A stretch of 64,000 nucleotides of DNA from Lutjanus erythropterus (taxonomy: Eukaryota; Chordata; Actinopteri; Lutjaniformes; Lutjanidae), in assembly GCA_020091685.1 (NCBI GenBank), contig CM034613.1, positions 12,630,772-12,694,771 on the forward strand, read 5' to 3'. The first letter of the stretch is position 1. Every line of letters starts with the position of its first letter. Shown in pieces: positions 36,636-45,322 of the stretch. The translations under genes were made by a program, and so were the position numbers. The notes beneath the pieces are model-generated. The model saw only the letters and a program-made list of their open reading frames with translations, did no database searches and was not told the DNA's origin.

Positions 36636-39600
36636 TGGTCATATCCCTCTATGGTACATATTATGATGCCAGTGAGGGAAATGTGTTTTTATGTCTCAAA
36701 ATAGACTAAATAAACATAATCTGAAGAAATTTCATTTTTATTTTTATTTTTGGAAGTTTTTGGGGTTCGTTGCCTGTAGGCAACATTGTACCATAATGGT
36801 GCGTAAGTGAAAAAGAACGTTCCTTTTCCAATTTGAACATTGTTTATTTCATAAACATATGCAAAAATATTCAATAACATCAAGAAGTCACAATTCATTT
36901 CAAATTTTAAATTAAAAAGAATTTAAAAAAGAATTTAAAAAGTTTCTTGGCTAAATGTTGCCTGTAGGCAACATTGTACTATTTAGGAACAACCCATTGA
37001 AATAAATGTGTAAAGTATAAAACTTTAAACTACTTAAATCAACATAGAGGGTTAAGATTTAGTTTGAAGTGCAAGTTTAGCTTTCCTTATAATAAAACTG
37101 GTTACACAAAATATCCTTAATTCTTCTCCTTGAGGTTCCCTTAAAATGTTCGCTTAAGTATTTAAGATTTTCTCCTAATGTAGCTCTTACACTTAAGGAA
37201 TCCCTTTAAAGTTACTTTGCACAAAAGAGGCCGGGTTTATGGGAATAAATGAATAACGTGTGGAATAATTCTGAGAAAAAATATTTCTTTTATAGCACAT
37301 TAGATAACAGTCTGAACGAGAAGTCTTTTAATGTTATTAATCTCTTTTTTGGGGCCAGAACAGTCAAGTTGTCATTGTTTTTTGAACCTTTTTGATAGAG
37401 GTGATATCAAGCACACAAGTGCCAGTGCAAGTCAACAAACGGTCTCCAAGCAGCCGCAGAATTTTGCAGCTGTAAAATCTCTTTCAATGCATTTAATGTT
37501 TTAAAGTTGCTCATTAACTAAGGAAACCTTTTAAGAGATTTTATGCAACACCCTTAAGTAAATAAAAAAATGTCACACTGAAGGTCTTCTGTGCATTCGG
37601 CTCCAGCATGTCAATATTGAAATTGTGAGGATGTTAGCATGTTGACATTAACATGTAGATCAAAGCACCTTTGTGCCTAAGGACAGCCTTAAAGAGCCGC
37701 TAGCATGATTGTAGATCTGTTAAAAAACATAATAACGTCACAAACAGGAATTAACATCGGCTAAAAAAAACCTGTGATTTTCTAACCTCTCGTTATCACC
37801 GTTATGTCATCTTTAGTGTCAACTGAGAGAGAAAAATGTGCCTGTCAGAGATGAAAACAGCTTATTTTTAACAGCTACACTTCTAGCTGTTAAAATGAAG
37901 TTACGTATTTAAAAAAGGACAAATATTTGCTTGTTCCAGCTTCTCATGCGCCCATGAAAATGTATCACCAAGGGGTCATTTGACACGTCATGTGACTACA
38001 AAATATTACAATTGCTTGTAAGAAGGTGTGTCCCTGATTTTGTTTCATGTCTAGGAAGGGCTTGCAACCGAAATGTCACATGGTGGAATAGTAATAATCG
38101 AATGTGCAGACTTTGACATGCATTTCTGTCCAGCACACATTTGGATTTGCGTACTTTTGTGAACTTTTTGCATTTCTTTGTTTTTATATAATTACAAAGT
38201 TAGTATATTCAAGGTTTGGATTGTTGGTTGAACAAATCGAGCAATTTCAAGACCTCACTTTGGCATTTTACCATATTTGTTATCATTTTCTAGACCTAAT
38301 CTGTGAAAGTAATAGTTTGGATGTTTTGAAGTGTGGTTGTATGAGGTACTTATCCATAGTGGGTGTATTACCTACAGTAGATGGTGCTCAACATGCCCCC
38401 AGTTTGGAGAAGCAGCAGGAGTACTGGTGTAGGAAGTTAAGCAATGTACTGCGATGGACAGGGTCAACAGCAAAACATATTTTAAAATCACTATTGTTAA
38501 ATACCTCATATAACCCTGTTTCAAAAAATCACTTTAAAACTTTAATTGTAATTTTTACGTGTGGATCAGAAGTTGCTGACCTGCTACTGTTTACATATGA
38601 TGTCACTTTCCCAGAATCCCCAGCAGTGGCTAACATCATCCCGCCAGAGGCAGAGGACAATGATTCAGATCTCATGAGTATAACAACGACAACACTAGAA
38701 CTCTCTGACGATGAGATGTCTGCTGACGGAGACCCGATGATGGAGACCAAGGACGATGAGCAGCTGCGAGAGCCGATGAGGTCAGTGGGCTGTTAATTTA
38801 TTCTGATGATTTCATCTCATTTAAAAGGTGGTAGCCTGACGATGATGTCAGAAACTTGGCTCACAGCTGTTGTCAGGTGCCACCTACACACATACTGAAA
38901 CACACACACTCATCTGTCCTGTCACTCATCACCGAGGTCATCTGCAGGAGTGAGTTTTGAGCTGTACTGCTTGTTTTTATCCCTAAATCACCCTGTTTGA
39001 CTTATTTATCATGTCCTGTTGTCTTCTGTCCATCCGTCAGTCCGTGTTTCAGCAGCAACATCCCTCTGATGAGACTCGTCCAGACCGTGCATCACACTAA
39101 GAGGAGAGCTGGTGGAGTCCTGAGGGAGGGATGGCTGCTGCATCACACCAGCACTGACACACTGGTGAGCACTTTTTCACCAGCTTTTCATTTGGTTAAC
39201 ATCCTGTGGTGGAAGAAGAATTCAGATACTTTAATGAAATCATAGGAAAATCATATAATAGTAGTAGAAATGCTGTCCCGTGAGAACAACAACAAGTTTT
39301 GTTAAGAAAACAGCTGTTTTCAGCCTCATGACAGTGCATGTCCCAGTTAATCCAAGAGGGTTTTTAAATAGTTTATCTTCCCACGAAGGAACACTTAACC
39401 CCTCAGTTAAACAGAGAAATTAAAATTCAAAATCACTAAATGTGGAGATGTTTGGTTTTCTGCAGACAAGAGGAGTATGTAGTAAAGTTGCATAAAATGT
39501 AAATACTCAAGTAAAGGATTAGTACCTAAAATTTATACAACAGTGTGGTGCTTAAATTAATATACGTGGTTACATCATTCCATCACAATTAACGTCTCTT

Positions 39601-42600
39601 TCAGCTGAATAATAGATGCCTGAGTTCTGTGTGAACTCTTGTATTTATGTTCTTTAGTTTTATGTCTTAAGGTTTTGTGTGATTAGATAAATAGATCTCA
39701 AATTCAAATCAAACATCTCATACATATGACGAAGCTGTTAACTTCCTGTATACACAGATAACACATTATTTCTTTTTTCTTTTTCCTCAGAGGAAACGTC
39801 ATTACTGGATCTTGGACTGGAAGAGCATCACTCTGTACCAGAACGAGAGCAGCACCAAGTACTACAAGGTACGATTCATGACTGACAAACACTTCTTTAA
39901 GACTAATGTGCTGATTTTAAAACCCTCCGTCTCTCTCTCCTGCAGGAGATCACTCTGTCTGAGGTGCTGCAGGTCCGAGGCCCTGCCCAGCTCTGCGTGC
40001 CCTTGTCGCCAGGCAACAGCGCCCACTCCTTCGAGGTGGTGACGGCCTCGCTGGTGTACTGCGTGGTGGCCGGAGAGAACGGGCCGGCCTGGGAGAGCGC
40101 CATCCGACAGGCTCTGATGCCTGTCAAGAGCAGCAGAGGACACGGCAAGGAGAACCAGGGTGAGACGCAAACAACACCTCTGGATATTCATGAAAAAATG
40201 TTCCTTTTTAAAGTGTGAGGTGTTTTCTTATTAATAACTTATTACACAGACGCTACTGGAACATGAATCCAAACTAATCCCAACAAATTTAGATTTGTTT
40301 TAATAATGTAATGAGTGAAAAACCAAAATCGTAATCAGGATTATGCAACAAAATTCTTAATGTAGTTTCTAATGAGTCAGACAGAATTATTCAGAGAATA
40401 TTTGTGAACACTTGATAGACAATAAGTGCTTATTATATGATCTTCTCCTCTTCTGATTACAGATAAAGATTCACGCAGAGACAGCGTGGTGAGGATCCGC
40501 TCCGTACTGCTGCTTTAAAATCTACACAGTGAACAGTGTGTTGTGCAGTGTTAATATATGTGTGTGTGTGTGTGTTTTAGGACATCAGCTCGGTGTATCA
40601 GATCTTCACAGATGAGGTTTTGGGCTCTGGACAGTTTGGAGTGGTGTACAAAGGTGAGCTGAGTTTAAGCACATTGTTCAATTAAGACACTGTCACGGTC
40701 AGATGATGTAATTTTTTTTCAGAATTTGTTGTGGTGTTGTGTTTTTCTACAGAGAATGATTGTACTTTTTTAATGCTGTTATGTTGACATCACTGCACCA
40801 CTTGAAAACAAGCTTTTCTTTCCTGAGGTAACAAGGTAATCAACTTGTTATCACAACAAAACAAGATTTGTCATCTCAAGAACAAAAAAACTAACTGGTT
40901 ATCACCACAAACACAAGTTTTGTTATTCCATGATAACAAAATAATCAACCTGTTATTAAGTTAAAACAACCTTTTTTTATCCCAGGATAAGATAATCAAC
41001 CTGTTGTCACAATAAAATCAGCTTTATCTTGAGATCATGAAATAATCAACACAACCTGAAAACCAACTCAAGATCAGTCTGTTATCACAAGAAAATGAAC
41101 TGTTATGTGATTGTGATAACTGCAGTCCTCTGCCTCCATGTTTAGCATTTGTTGATTTCCTCATTTTAAGCACGATGTGAACGATTATTAATTGTTGATT
41201 TGTAATCTTCATATATGTTTTCATGCATTCAGCTGACCTCATTTGCACTGAAAGACTTTCTGGGAGGCAGTTAATTGGAATCAAGTAATTTGAAGTGTGT
41301 TAATTTGGTGCTAATTGCAGTGTTCCTTTTTAGAAATCTTTGCAGGAAATAAATAAGAAATTACAGACTTGTAAAATGAAGTATCACCAAAATGTCTGTA
41401 AACTGGAAGCTTCTGACTGACTGTAACTGTATTAACGCAGAAAAACGCCCCAAAAAAAGTCACTGGATTAAAATCAAGATGAAAACATGATTATATAAAC
41501 TCTGTTCTTTTGAGTGTTTGACCTGAGAGACATAAATCTGCAAAAATATTTTTAATCTCAGTGAGTCACTGTCTTCATTAAGTTAAGTTATGTAAGTTAT
41601 TATTAATGCTCGTCTTTCTCAGGTACTCACAGGAAGTCAGGTCGGCCAGTCGCCATCAAAGTCATCGACAAGACGCGCTTCCCCACCAAACAAGAGAGAC
41701 AGCTGAGGAACGAAGTCGCCATCCTGCAGGTACTGATATATTTTTGTTGGCAGGGAGCTTTATGTCATCATCCAATTATTTTCTGCAAAATCAATATGTG
41801 TGTGTATGTTTGTGTGTTGTCCAGAGTCTCTCTCACCTCGGTGTGGTCCTGTTGGAGGGGATGTTTGAGACGGTAGAGCACGTCTTTGTTGTCATGGAGA
41901 AGCTCCATGGGGACATGCTGGAGATGATTCTGTCCAGTGAGATGGGCCGACTCCCTGAACGCAACACCCGCTTCTTGGTCACACAGGTGAGACTGATCTG
42001 TCTCCTGTCATTAAATCCTCTGGAGTTCCTGACAATAGACTCATTTTATGTTCTTATATGACACTGGGATCCAAACTAGGGCCCAGGATCCCAGAGAGGA
42101 GTCATAAGATAATTCATGGGGGTCATGAGATGGTTAATAAGATCAAAAACATTTTCATAGGATATTATTTTTAGTTTTGTCTAATTTGATACAAATTACA
42201 CCTTGTTACGTCTTATTATTGTACTGTAAAATAAAGTGTGACTGGAAGTTTTTCCTCGCCACTGTTGCCTTAGTGTTTGCTCATGATTGGCATCGTTGGG
42301 TCTCTCTAAATAATATTATAAAGAGGATGGTCTAGACCTGTTCTGTATGAAAAGTGTCTTATGATTAAGTTCTGTTTAAATAAAATTGATATGACCATCA
42401 GCCTGTAGACACCAGCATCAGTTTTGCATGATCTCCTGCATACTGTAAATGAAGCTTATAGAGAAATTGTACTATGACTTGTCGTTTTCATGTTTTTGCC
42501 CTGTGTGTGTGTGTGTGTGTTTCAGATCCTTGAGGCCCTGAGGTACCTGCATTTGAAACACATCGCTCACTGTGACCTGAAACCTGAGAACGTGCTGCTG

Positions 42601-45322
42601 GCCTCTGCAGACCCTTTTCCTCAGGTGGGATTTTGTGATTTTCTCACTTGATGTGTTTCATTTACAGCATCAGTCAAAGGTCCAATGTTTAAGATTAAAA
42701 GAGAATATGGCAGACATTTAGTATATTATATATAGACATTGAGTGTGTGTATATATACATATATATATATGTATATATAAATAAAAGGGTTTATTTTTTT
42801 GCAAATTTTGAGGAGGGGAGGGTGAGATGATGTGTTTGGAGTCTACAAGCTCACCACTAGATGCCACTAAATTCTTTGCACTGGTCCTTTAAGTCCACTC
42901 TGTTTCTGTGTTGTAGGTGAAGCTGTGCGACTTCGGCTTTGCCCGCATCATCGGGGAGAAGTCTTTCCGTCGCTCGGTGGTGGGCACGCCGGCTTACCTG
43001 GCGCCCGAGGTGATCAGCAGCAACGGCTACAACCGCTCTCTGGACATGTGGTCGGTGGGCGTCATCATGTACGTGAGCCTGAGCGGCACGTTCCCCTTCA
43101 ACGAGGACGAGGACATCAAACAGCAGATCACCAATGCTGCCTTCATGTATCCACGACAACCATGGGCCTCCATCTCACTGGAGGGTGAGGACCATTTCTT
43201 TTTTCTGTTGGTGCGTTCAAGGACGGTCTGATAGGCGAGATTTGATCAAATCTGTTATTCTGTTAAGTCATATTGAGTACTAAGTCAATTATTTTGCAAT
43301 ACTAAGACATTATTTCAGTAGAAGTTTCTCATTATAATGACTTATAGGACTTTGTATGTGTGTGTGTGTGTGTGTGAGTCAATGTAACTATATATTTTAT
43401 ATTATATTTTTGACCCCAACATCCATCTTGCTTTAATTTTCCCTGTATTTGTATTTGTCATTAGCTTGTTTCAGCTCTTTACCCTTAGTGACACATGATG
43501 TTCTGTGTGGTTTAACACAGTATGAGTTTGTCGTGGTTTTGAACAGATTCTCCTCCTGTTGGCCACTGGGTGACTCCAGTGGACCACTTTTAAGACGGTC
43601 TGAATAAATCCTTTGTGCCTCCTCTCTCCGTTTCCTCTCCAGCTGTGAGTCTCATCAACAACCTGCTGCAGGTGTCGGTCAGACGGAGGTTCAGTGTGGG
43701 AAAAGCACTGGGACACCCCTGGCTGCAGGTCAGACACATTAACACTTGTTTATGCTCCGACATAAAGCAGGATTATAAAATGTTTGTGTTGAGGATCTGG
43801 TCCCACAGATTATAGCCAAGTTTTAGTTTTGCAATCATAGTTGGAATATTATGTTCTGTAGTTTATAGAAATAGTCCGTACACAGTTTGTACAGTTTTGC
43901 TGGCATTGATAAGGAGAACATGTAGTGTAGAATTTGCTGAACTGTGTGACATATTTTAATTTCAGTAAGTCCTTACAGAGGATACTGACTGATTCAGATA
44001 AATTTTCCTAATTTATAGGTTTTTGAGTTTTATGTGACATAATAATAAGGTATATTGTCTGAATGGTAAAAGGATAAATCTTTGTTGGTTAGCTGTCAAC
44101 TATTAAATTAATCCTCAGCTATTGAATTAATCAGTTTCAATATTTTTTGATAATGATAGTAGACTAAATATCTTTGTGGTGTGGACAAAGTAGGGTTGCA
44201 CAATTTGCGCATTCACTTTAATCAATAGTTAAAAACGCAAAAACAACTGATTAGTCATTAATCACAAATAAGATACAAAACACATTTTTTTCTAATTTTC
44301 GTTCATTTGTTTCTCATTTTAAATTTACTTATTCAATAAATGGTTCTGCCAGACAAAACAATGTCAAAAGAGGAGCAATTACTGCCATTTTTTATCAATT
44401 AATTACTGATTAATACATTTTTAATCAATAAATCATTGACGTCCCTTTGAGAAAACAACATTTGATCATTTTGGGGTTCGGGAAACCCTGATCGACATTT
44501 TTCACCATTTTCTGATATGTCATGGACCAAACAATTGATCGATTACTCGATAAAATAATCGGAAAAATAAATAAATGTTGTACTTCTTATGTGGATGTCC
44601 AGTTAGTGTTGATGGTAAATGTAGTCAACTGTATCAATATTTTCCTCAGTGCGTTATATTGACTGAGTACCAAGATGCTTTGCAGATGAGCTTGAGACTC
44701 CCACGCTAATGTTGCCCTCTATCACCACCCTGCCCTGTAGCTATTAATTTTTTGGCCAAAACATATTATTAAATGATTAAAAAATACTCATCTTGCAGAC
44801 ACTCTGGTTACCCTAACCCTGTAGTTCTTCCTTAAGACTAATGACATCACTGTGACATCACTGTATTCATGAAGAACAACCAAATTTTGCATCAGGAGAA
44901 CGCAGCTTTCTCAGTCAATATAACACACATCAAGGAATTTAACGCTTCAGTTGACTACATTTACCATCAGCACTGACTAGACATCCTTTACGAAAAAAAT
45001 CTGAGCTGATTTTCATTGGAAACAAACTGAAGGATTCATGTCTTCGTTATTTTTTGGCACATGTAAATAGGATATAAAAGGATTATTCTTTACCTACATG
45101 CACACTTTCCATCATGTCAGCTCTTCTTCCTCCTCTTCATCTTCTCCCCTCTTGCAGGACTTCCAGCTGTGGTGTGACCTCAGGGAGTTCGAGCACAGGA
45201 TGGGTCACCGGTATCTGACGCACCACGGGGACGAGGAGCACTGGACACGCTACGCCAAGGAGAGGGGCCTGAGCTTCCCGACCCACCTCTGCTGGGACCC
45301 CGACAACGACCCCGACATGTGA
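28467..45322 (+). CDS. prkd: Protein kinase D family serine/threonine kinase, complete coding gene; paralogue unresolved
   Basis: Eighteen in-frame exons: 28467-28622, 31325-31463, 33194-33325, 33543-33697, 33820-34015, 35427-35510, 38615-38780, 39041-39164, 39791-39868, 39946-40159, 40463-40488, 40581-40653, 41623-41729, 41825-41986, 42526-42624, 42917-43184, 43643-43728 and 45158-45322. They total 2430 nt, 809 residues; mammalian PKD1-3 have about 878-912. PKDs are diacylglycerol/PKC-activated CAMK-group kinases of Golgi and signalling pathways. Seen: an N-terminal ubiquitin-like segment, C1a (about 111-161), C1b (about 227-277), an acidic linker, a PH domain (about 353-470) and a kinase domain (about 500-755). 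The kinase has a GSGQFG loop, AIK lysine 527, HCDLKPEN (Asp621), DFG (642) and activation-loop serines 653 and 657. The tail is acidic and ends DPDNDPDM, without the SIL-type PDZ ligand of PKD1/2. Confidence 0.94.
29050..29300. repeat. Teleost TTAATCGATTAA-type interspersed repeat
   Basis: GACCAATCAGTCAATCAACAG, ATTAATCGTTAAATTAAT, TCAAGCAAAGATGGCAGAAA and CAATATGTTTGGGTTCTGGAC follow the order of a widespread fish repeat. Two other copies lie at 34340-35065 and 44080-44575. Confidence 0.6.
30040..30083. repeat. (AC)n microsatellite
   Basis: About 22 uninterrupted AC units. Confidence 0.97.
30179..30230. repeat. GTGC/GT-rich alternating purine-pyrimidine tract
   Basis: GTGTGTGTGCGTGCGTGTGC and continuation, including GCGCGTGCGTG. 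A Z-DNA-prone tract about 95 bp after the AC run. Confidence 0.9.
30539..30865. repeat. Decayed repeat with recurring ACAACTTGACATTA unit
   Basis: Starts GGTAACACTATATTTAAAGG, like other fish MITE ends. The unit (A)CAAC(C/T)TGACATT(A/C) recurs at about 30712, 30759, 30799 and 30834, spaced 35-50 bp apart. Internal tandem repeats within one element are the simplest reading. Confidence 0.5.
31325..31463 (+). CDS. prkd: prkd coding exon 2
   Basis: Encodes [20 protein letters not shown] and [11 protein letters not shown], matching the DKILLF...GDLVEVVL end of the PKD ubiquitin-like domain. Confidence 0.93.
32511..32606. repeat. Minisatellite, 32-bp unit, three copies
   Basis: The unit CTATCACACCTGCACTTTGT plus TTTACTTTTTTT starts at 32511, 32543 and 32575, nearly identical each time. 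Confidence 0.95.
32640..33000 (+). mobile_element. LINE reverse-transcriptase fragment (decayed)
   Basis: One frame reads [20 protein letters not shown] then ENIIRKH, a stop, then RYADDA. These are the GVPQG and YADD motifs of a non-LTR reverse transcriptase, in the right order and spacing. In-frame stops and missing flanks show a dead fragment. The VPQG...MLPLxNIIRKH wording suggests an L2/Rex-type fish LINE. Confidence 0.75.
33194..33325 (+). CDS. prkd: prkd coding exon 3 (C1a)
   Basis: Encodes [20 protein letters not shown] then [14 protein letters not shown], the first half of C1a with its His and first zinc-binding Cys residues. Donor G|GTAATA. Confidence 0.95.
33543..33697 (+). CDS. 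prkd: prkd coding exon 4 (end of C1a and linker)
   Basis: Encodes [18 protein letters not shown], completing the zinc site, then a Ser/Arg linker ([20 protein letters not shown]). An earlier CAG|GTCAGC donor at 33612 would also keep frame and could shorten the linker. Confidence 0.9.
33820..34015 (+). CDS. prkd: prkd coding exon 5 (C1b)
   Basis: A short linker, then [20 protein letters not shown] and [11 protein letters not shown], the first half of C1b. Donor CAG|GTGAGA. Confidence 0.95.
34340..35065. repeat. Teleost interspersed repeat split by a solo LTR
   Basis: The left part, 34340-34477, has TTTCAGTCATTTTTCAAGCA, CAAACATTTGCTGGTTC and GGGTTTTGGA. The right part, 34951-35065, has CAGACGTCACTTTG, CTCTGGGAGATTG, TTAATTGATAAAATAA and CAATTGCAACC. 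They are the two halves of one common fish repeat, in the right order. A similar unbroken copy lies at 44080-44575. Confidence 0.7.
34478..34950. mobile_element. Solo LTR of an LTR retroelement (473 bp)
   Basis: Begins TGTTGGAG and ends CTCTACA (TG...CA). It is flanked on both sides by the 5-bp duplication GAAAT (34473-34477 and 34951-34955). Contains AATAAA at 34802-34807, as expected in an LTR. No internal gag/pol or second LTR, so it is the product of LTR-LTR recombination. It interrupts an older fish repeat cleanly, which independently marks the insertion site. Confidence 0.85.
35427..35510 (+). CDS. prkd: prkd coding exon 6 (end of C1b)
   Basis: Encodes [18 protein letters not shown], completing C1b, then [10 protein letters not shown]. 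Donor AAG|GTGAGC. Confidence 0.95.
35511..36119 (+). other. prkd intron 6, left part, nothing recognised
   Basis: AT-rich, no exon-like frame. Confidence 0.4.
36235..37051. mobile_element. piggyBac-like non-autonomous element with internal duplication
   Basis: Terminal CCCTCTATG and its complement CATAGAGGG are each flanked by TTAA (36231-36234 and 37052-37055), the piggyBac target signature. The interior holds two copies of about 410 bp (starting 36235 and 36647) that are nearly identical. They are separated by an ATGT-rich microsatellite, and a third partial copy of TTGCCTGTAGGCAACATTGT lies at 36958. No transposase frame. Confidence 0.8.
36530..36646. repeat. (ATGT)n compound microsatellite
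   Basis: ATGT runs broken by GGTCATAT and GCTCATAT units between the two 410-bp copies. Confidence 0.9.
38370..38490 (+). repeat. Teleost interspersed repeat (GTTTGGAGAAGCAG family)
   Basis: CCCCCAGTTTGGAGAAGCAG, AGTTAAGCAATGTACTG and AGCAAAACATATTTTAAAA. The same family lies inverted at 48530-48665. It happens to be open in one frame that runs into the next kinase exon. Confidence 0.65.
38615..38780 (+). CDS. prkd: prkd coding exon 7 (acidic linker)
   Basis: Encodes [20 protein letters not shown] then [20 protein letters not shown], the acidic stretch between C1b and PH. A second AG nine bases on (38623) would drop ESP without changing frame. The frame stays open upstream through the intron, but no family match supports it as coding. 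Confidence 0.9.
39041..39164 (+). CDS. prkd: prkd coding exon 8 (start of PH)
   Basis: Encodes [20 protein letters not shown] and [14 protein letters not shown], the first PH strands. Donor CTG|GTGAGC. Confidence 0.95.
39791..39868 (+). CDS. prkd: prkd coding exon 9 (PH)
   Basis: Encodes [20 protein letters not shown] and STKYYK, phase 0 at both ends. Confidence 0.96.
39946..40159 (+). CDS. prkd: prkd coding exon 10 (end of PH)
   Basis: Encodes [34 protein letters not shown] and the PH C-terminal helix [13 protein letters not shown]. Higher GC than its introns. Confidence 0.95.
40463..40488 (+). CDS. prkd: prkd microexon 11 (26 bp)
   Basis: Encodes DKDSRRDSV, split by the preceding base. 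The frame works only if this microexon is included with its neighbours, or if skipped would shift frame by one base short. The RRDS element looks like a phosphorylatable linker site. Confidence 0.8.
40581..40653 (+). CDS. prkd: prkd coding exon 12 (kinase start)
   Basis: Encodes [20 protein letters not shown] and VVYK, with the glycine-rich loop. Acceptor follows a TG run. Confidence 0.96.
40815..41095. repeat. Degenerate tandem array of TTGTTATC/GATAACAA units
   Basis: Five or so units combining (T)GATAACAAAATAATCAACCT and GTTATCACAACAAAA, with period roughly 55-65 bp. Each unit is partly self-complementary. Confidence 0.65.
41623..41729 (+). CDS. prkd: prkd coding exon 13 (catalytic lysine)
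   Basis: Encodes [20 protein letters not shown] then [16 protein letters not shown], with the VAIK lysine and the alpha-C glutamate. Confidence 0.96.
41825..41986 (+). CDS. prkd: prkd coding exon 14 (kinase)
   Basis: Encodes [20 protein letters not shown], the PKD hinge, and [14 protein letters not shown]. Differs from other PKDs just upstream: [12 protein letters not shown] replaces the usual SLRHPGIVNLEC. Confidence 0.95.
42526..42624 (+). CDS. prkd: prkd coding exon 15 (catalytic loop)
   Basis: Encodes [20 protein letters not shown] and SADPFPQ. HCD replaces the usual HRD, as in all PKDs. Confidence 0.97.
42917..43184 (+). CDS. prkd: prkd coding exon 16 (DFG and activation loop)
   Basis: Encodes [20 protein letters not shown] with the two activation-loop serines, [30 protein letters not shown] and NEDEDIKQQ. 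Donor after one base of the next codon. Confidence 0.97.
43643..43728 (+). CDS. prkd: prkd coding exon 17 (kinase C-lobe)
   Basis: Encodes [20 protein letters not shown] and KALGHPWLQ, the end of the kinase domain. Confidence 0.96.
44080..44575. repeat. Teleost TTAATCGATTAA-type repeat copy
   Basis: Contains GATAATGATAGTAGACTAAA, AGGGTTGCACAATT, ATTTTTCACCATTTTCTGA and CCAAACAATTGATCGATTAC, as in the copies at 29050 and 34340. Confidence 0.55.
44592..44993. mobile_element. Non-autonomous element with about 90-bp inverted ends
   Basis: GGATGTCCAGTTAGTG...GATGGTAAATGTAGTCAACTG at the left is mirrored by CAGTTGACTACATTTACCATC...GACTAGACATCC at the right. GTTATATTGACTGAG/CTCAGTCAATATAAC lies further in. 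About 400 bp, no frame, no clear target duplication. Confidence 0.75.
45158..45322 (+). CDS. prkd: prkd coding exon 18 and stop
   Basis: Encodes [20 protein letters not shown], then [14 protein letters not shown] and an acidic end DPDNDPDM, stop TGA at 45320. The tail resembles PKD3 in length and acidity rather than PKD1/2. Confidence 0.95.
   Translation, partial: DFQLWCDLREFEHRMGHRYLTHHGDEEHWTRYAKERGLSFPTHLCWDPDNDPDM

Larger units (their letters stand above)
36210..37605. mobile_element. Middle inserted element (GGCCTGGTTGCACC type), itself interrupted
   Basis: Left piece GGGCCTGGTTGCACCTTAGG (36212-36230). The right piece from 37056 has ACTTAAGG words, AAGAGATTTTATGCAACACCC and ends near GTGCATTCGGCTCC. 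Similar words occur in the klc2 intron at 11046-11990 and in the actn3 intron at 61150-62240. Exact ends unresolved. Confidence 0.45.
36120..37725. repeat. Outer fish repeat (TTAGCATGCTAAC family) split by nested insertions
   Basis: The left half (36120-36209: GTTAGCATGCTAACTTGCTA, GATGGTGAGCATG, ACATTATACTCACTAAACAT) and the right half (about 37606-37725: GAGGATGTTAGCATGTTGAC, ATCAAAGCACC, TGTGCCTAAGGACAGCC, GCTAGCATGATTGTAGA) match the beginning and end of one abundant fish repeat. The middle is inserted DNA. Confidence 0.6.

Noticed and set aside
36279..36898. Two nearly identical 69-codon frames on the - strand
   Set aside because: They arise from the 410-bp duplication inside the piggyBac-like element. 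No recognisable domain, and the AT-rich ends differ by indels.
38104..38614. Long open frame (about 170 codons) ahead of the prkd linker exon
   Set aside because: No PKD similarity, AT-rich codons and overlap with a common fish repeat. A proper acceptor lies at 38614.
42857..43159. 100-codon frame opposite the kinase activation-loop exon
   Set aside because: Shadow of the conserved GC-rich coding exon on the + strand.
28467..45322. Naming the kinase prkd2
   Set aside because: Chromosomal neighbours (klc2, actn3) and the missing SIL end do not support PRKD2. A tree is needed to decide.
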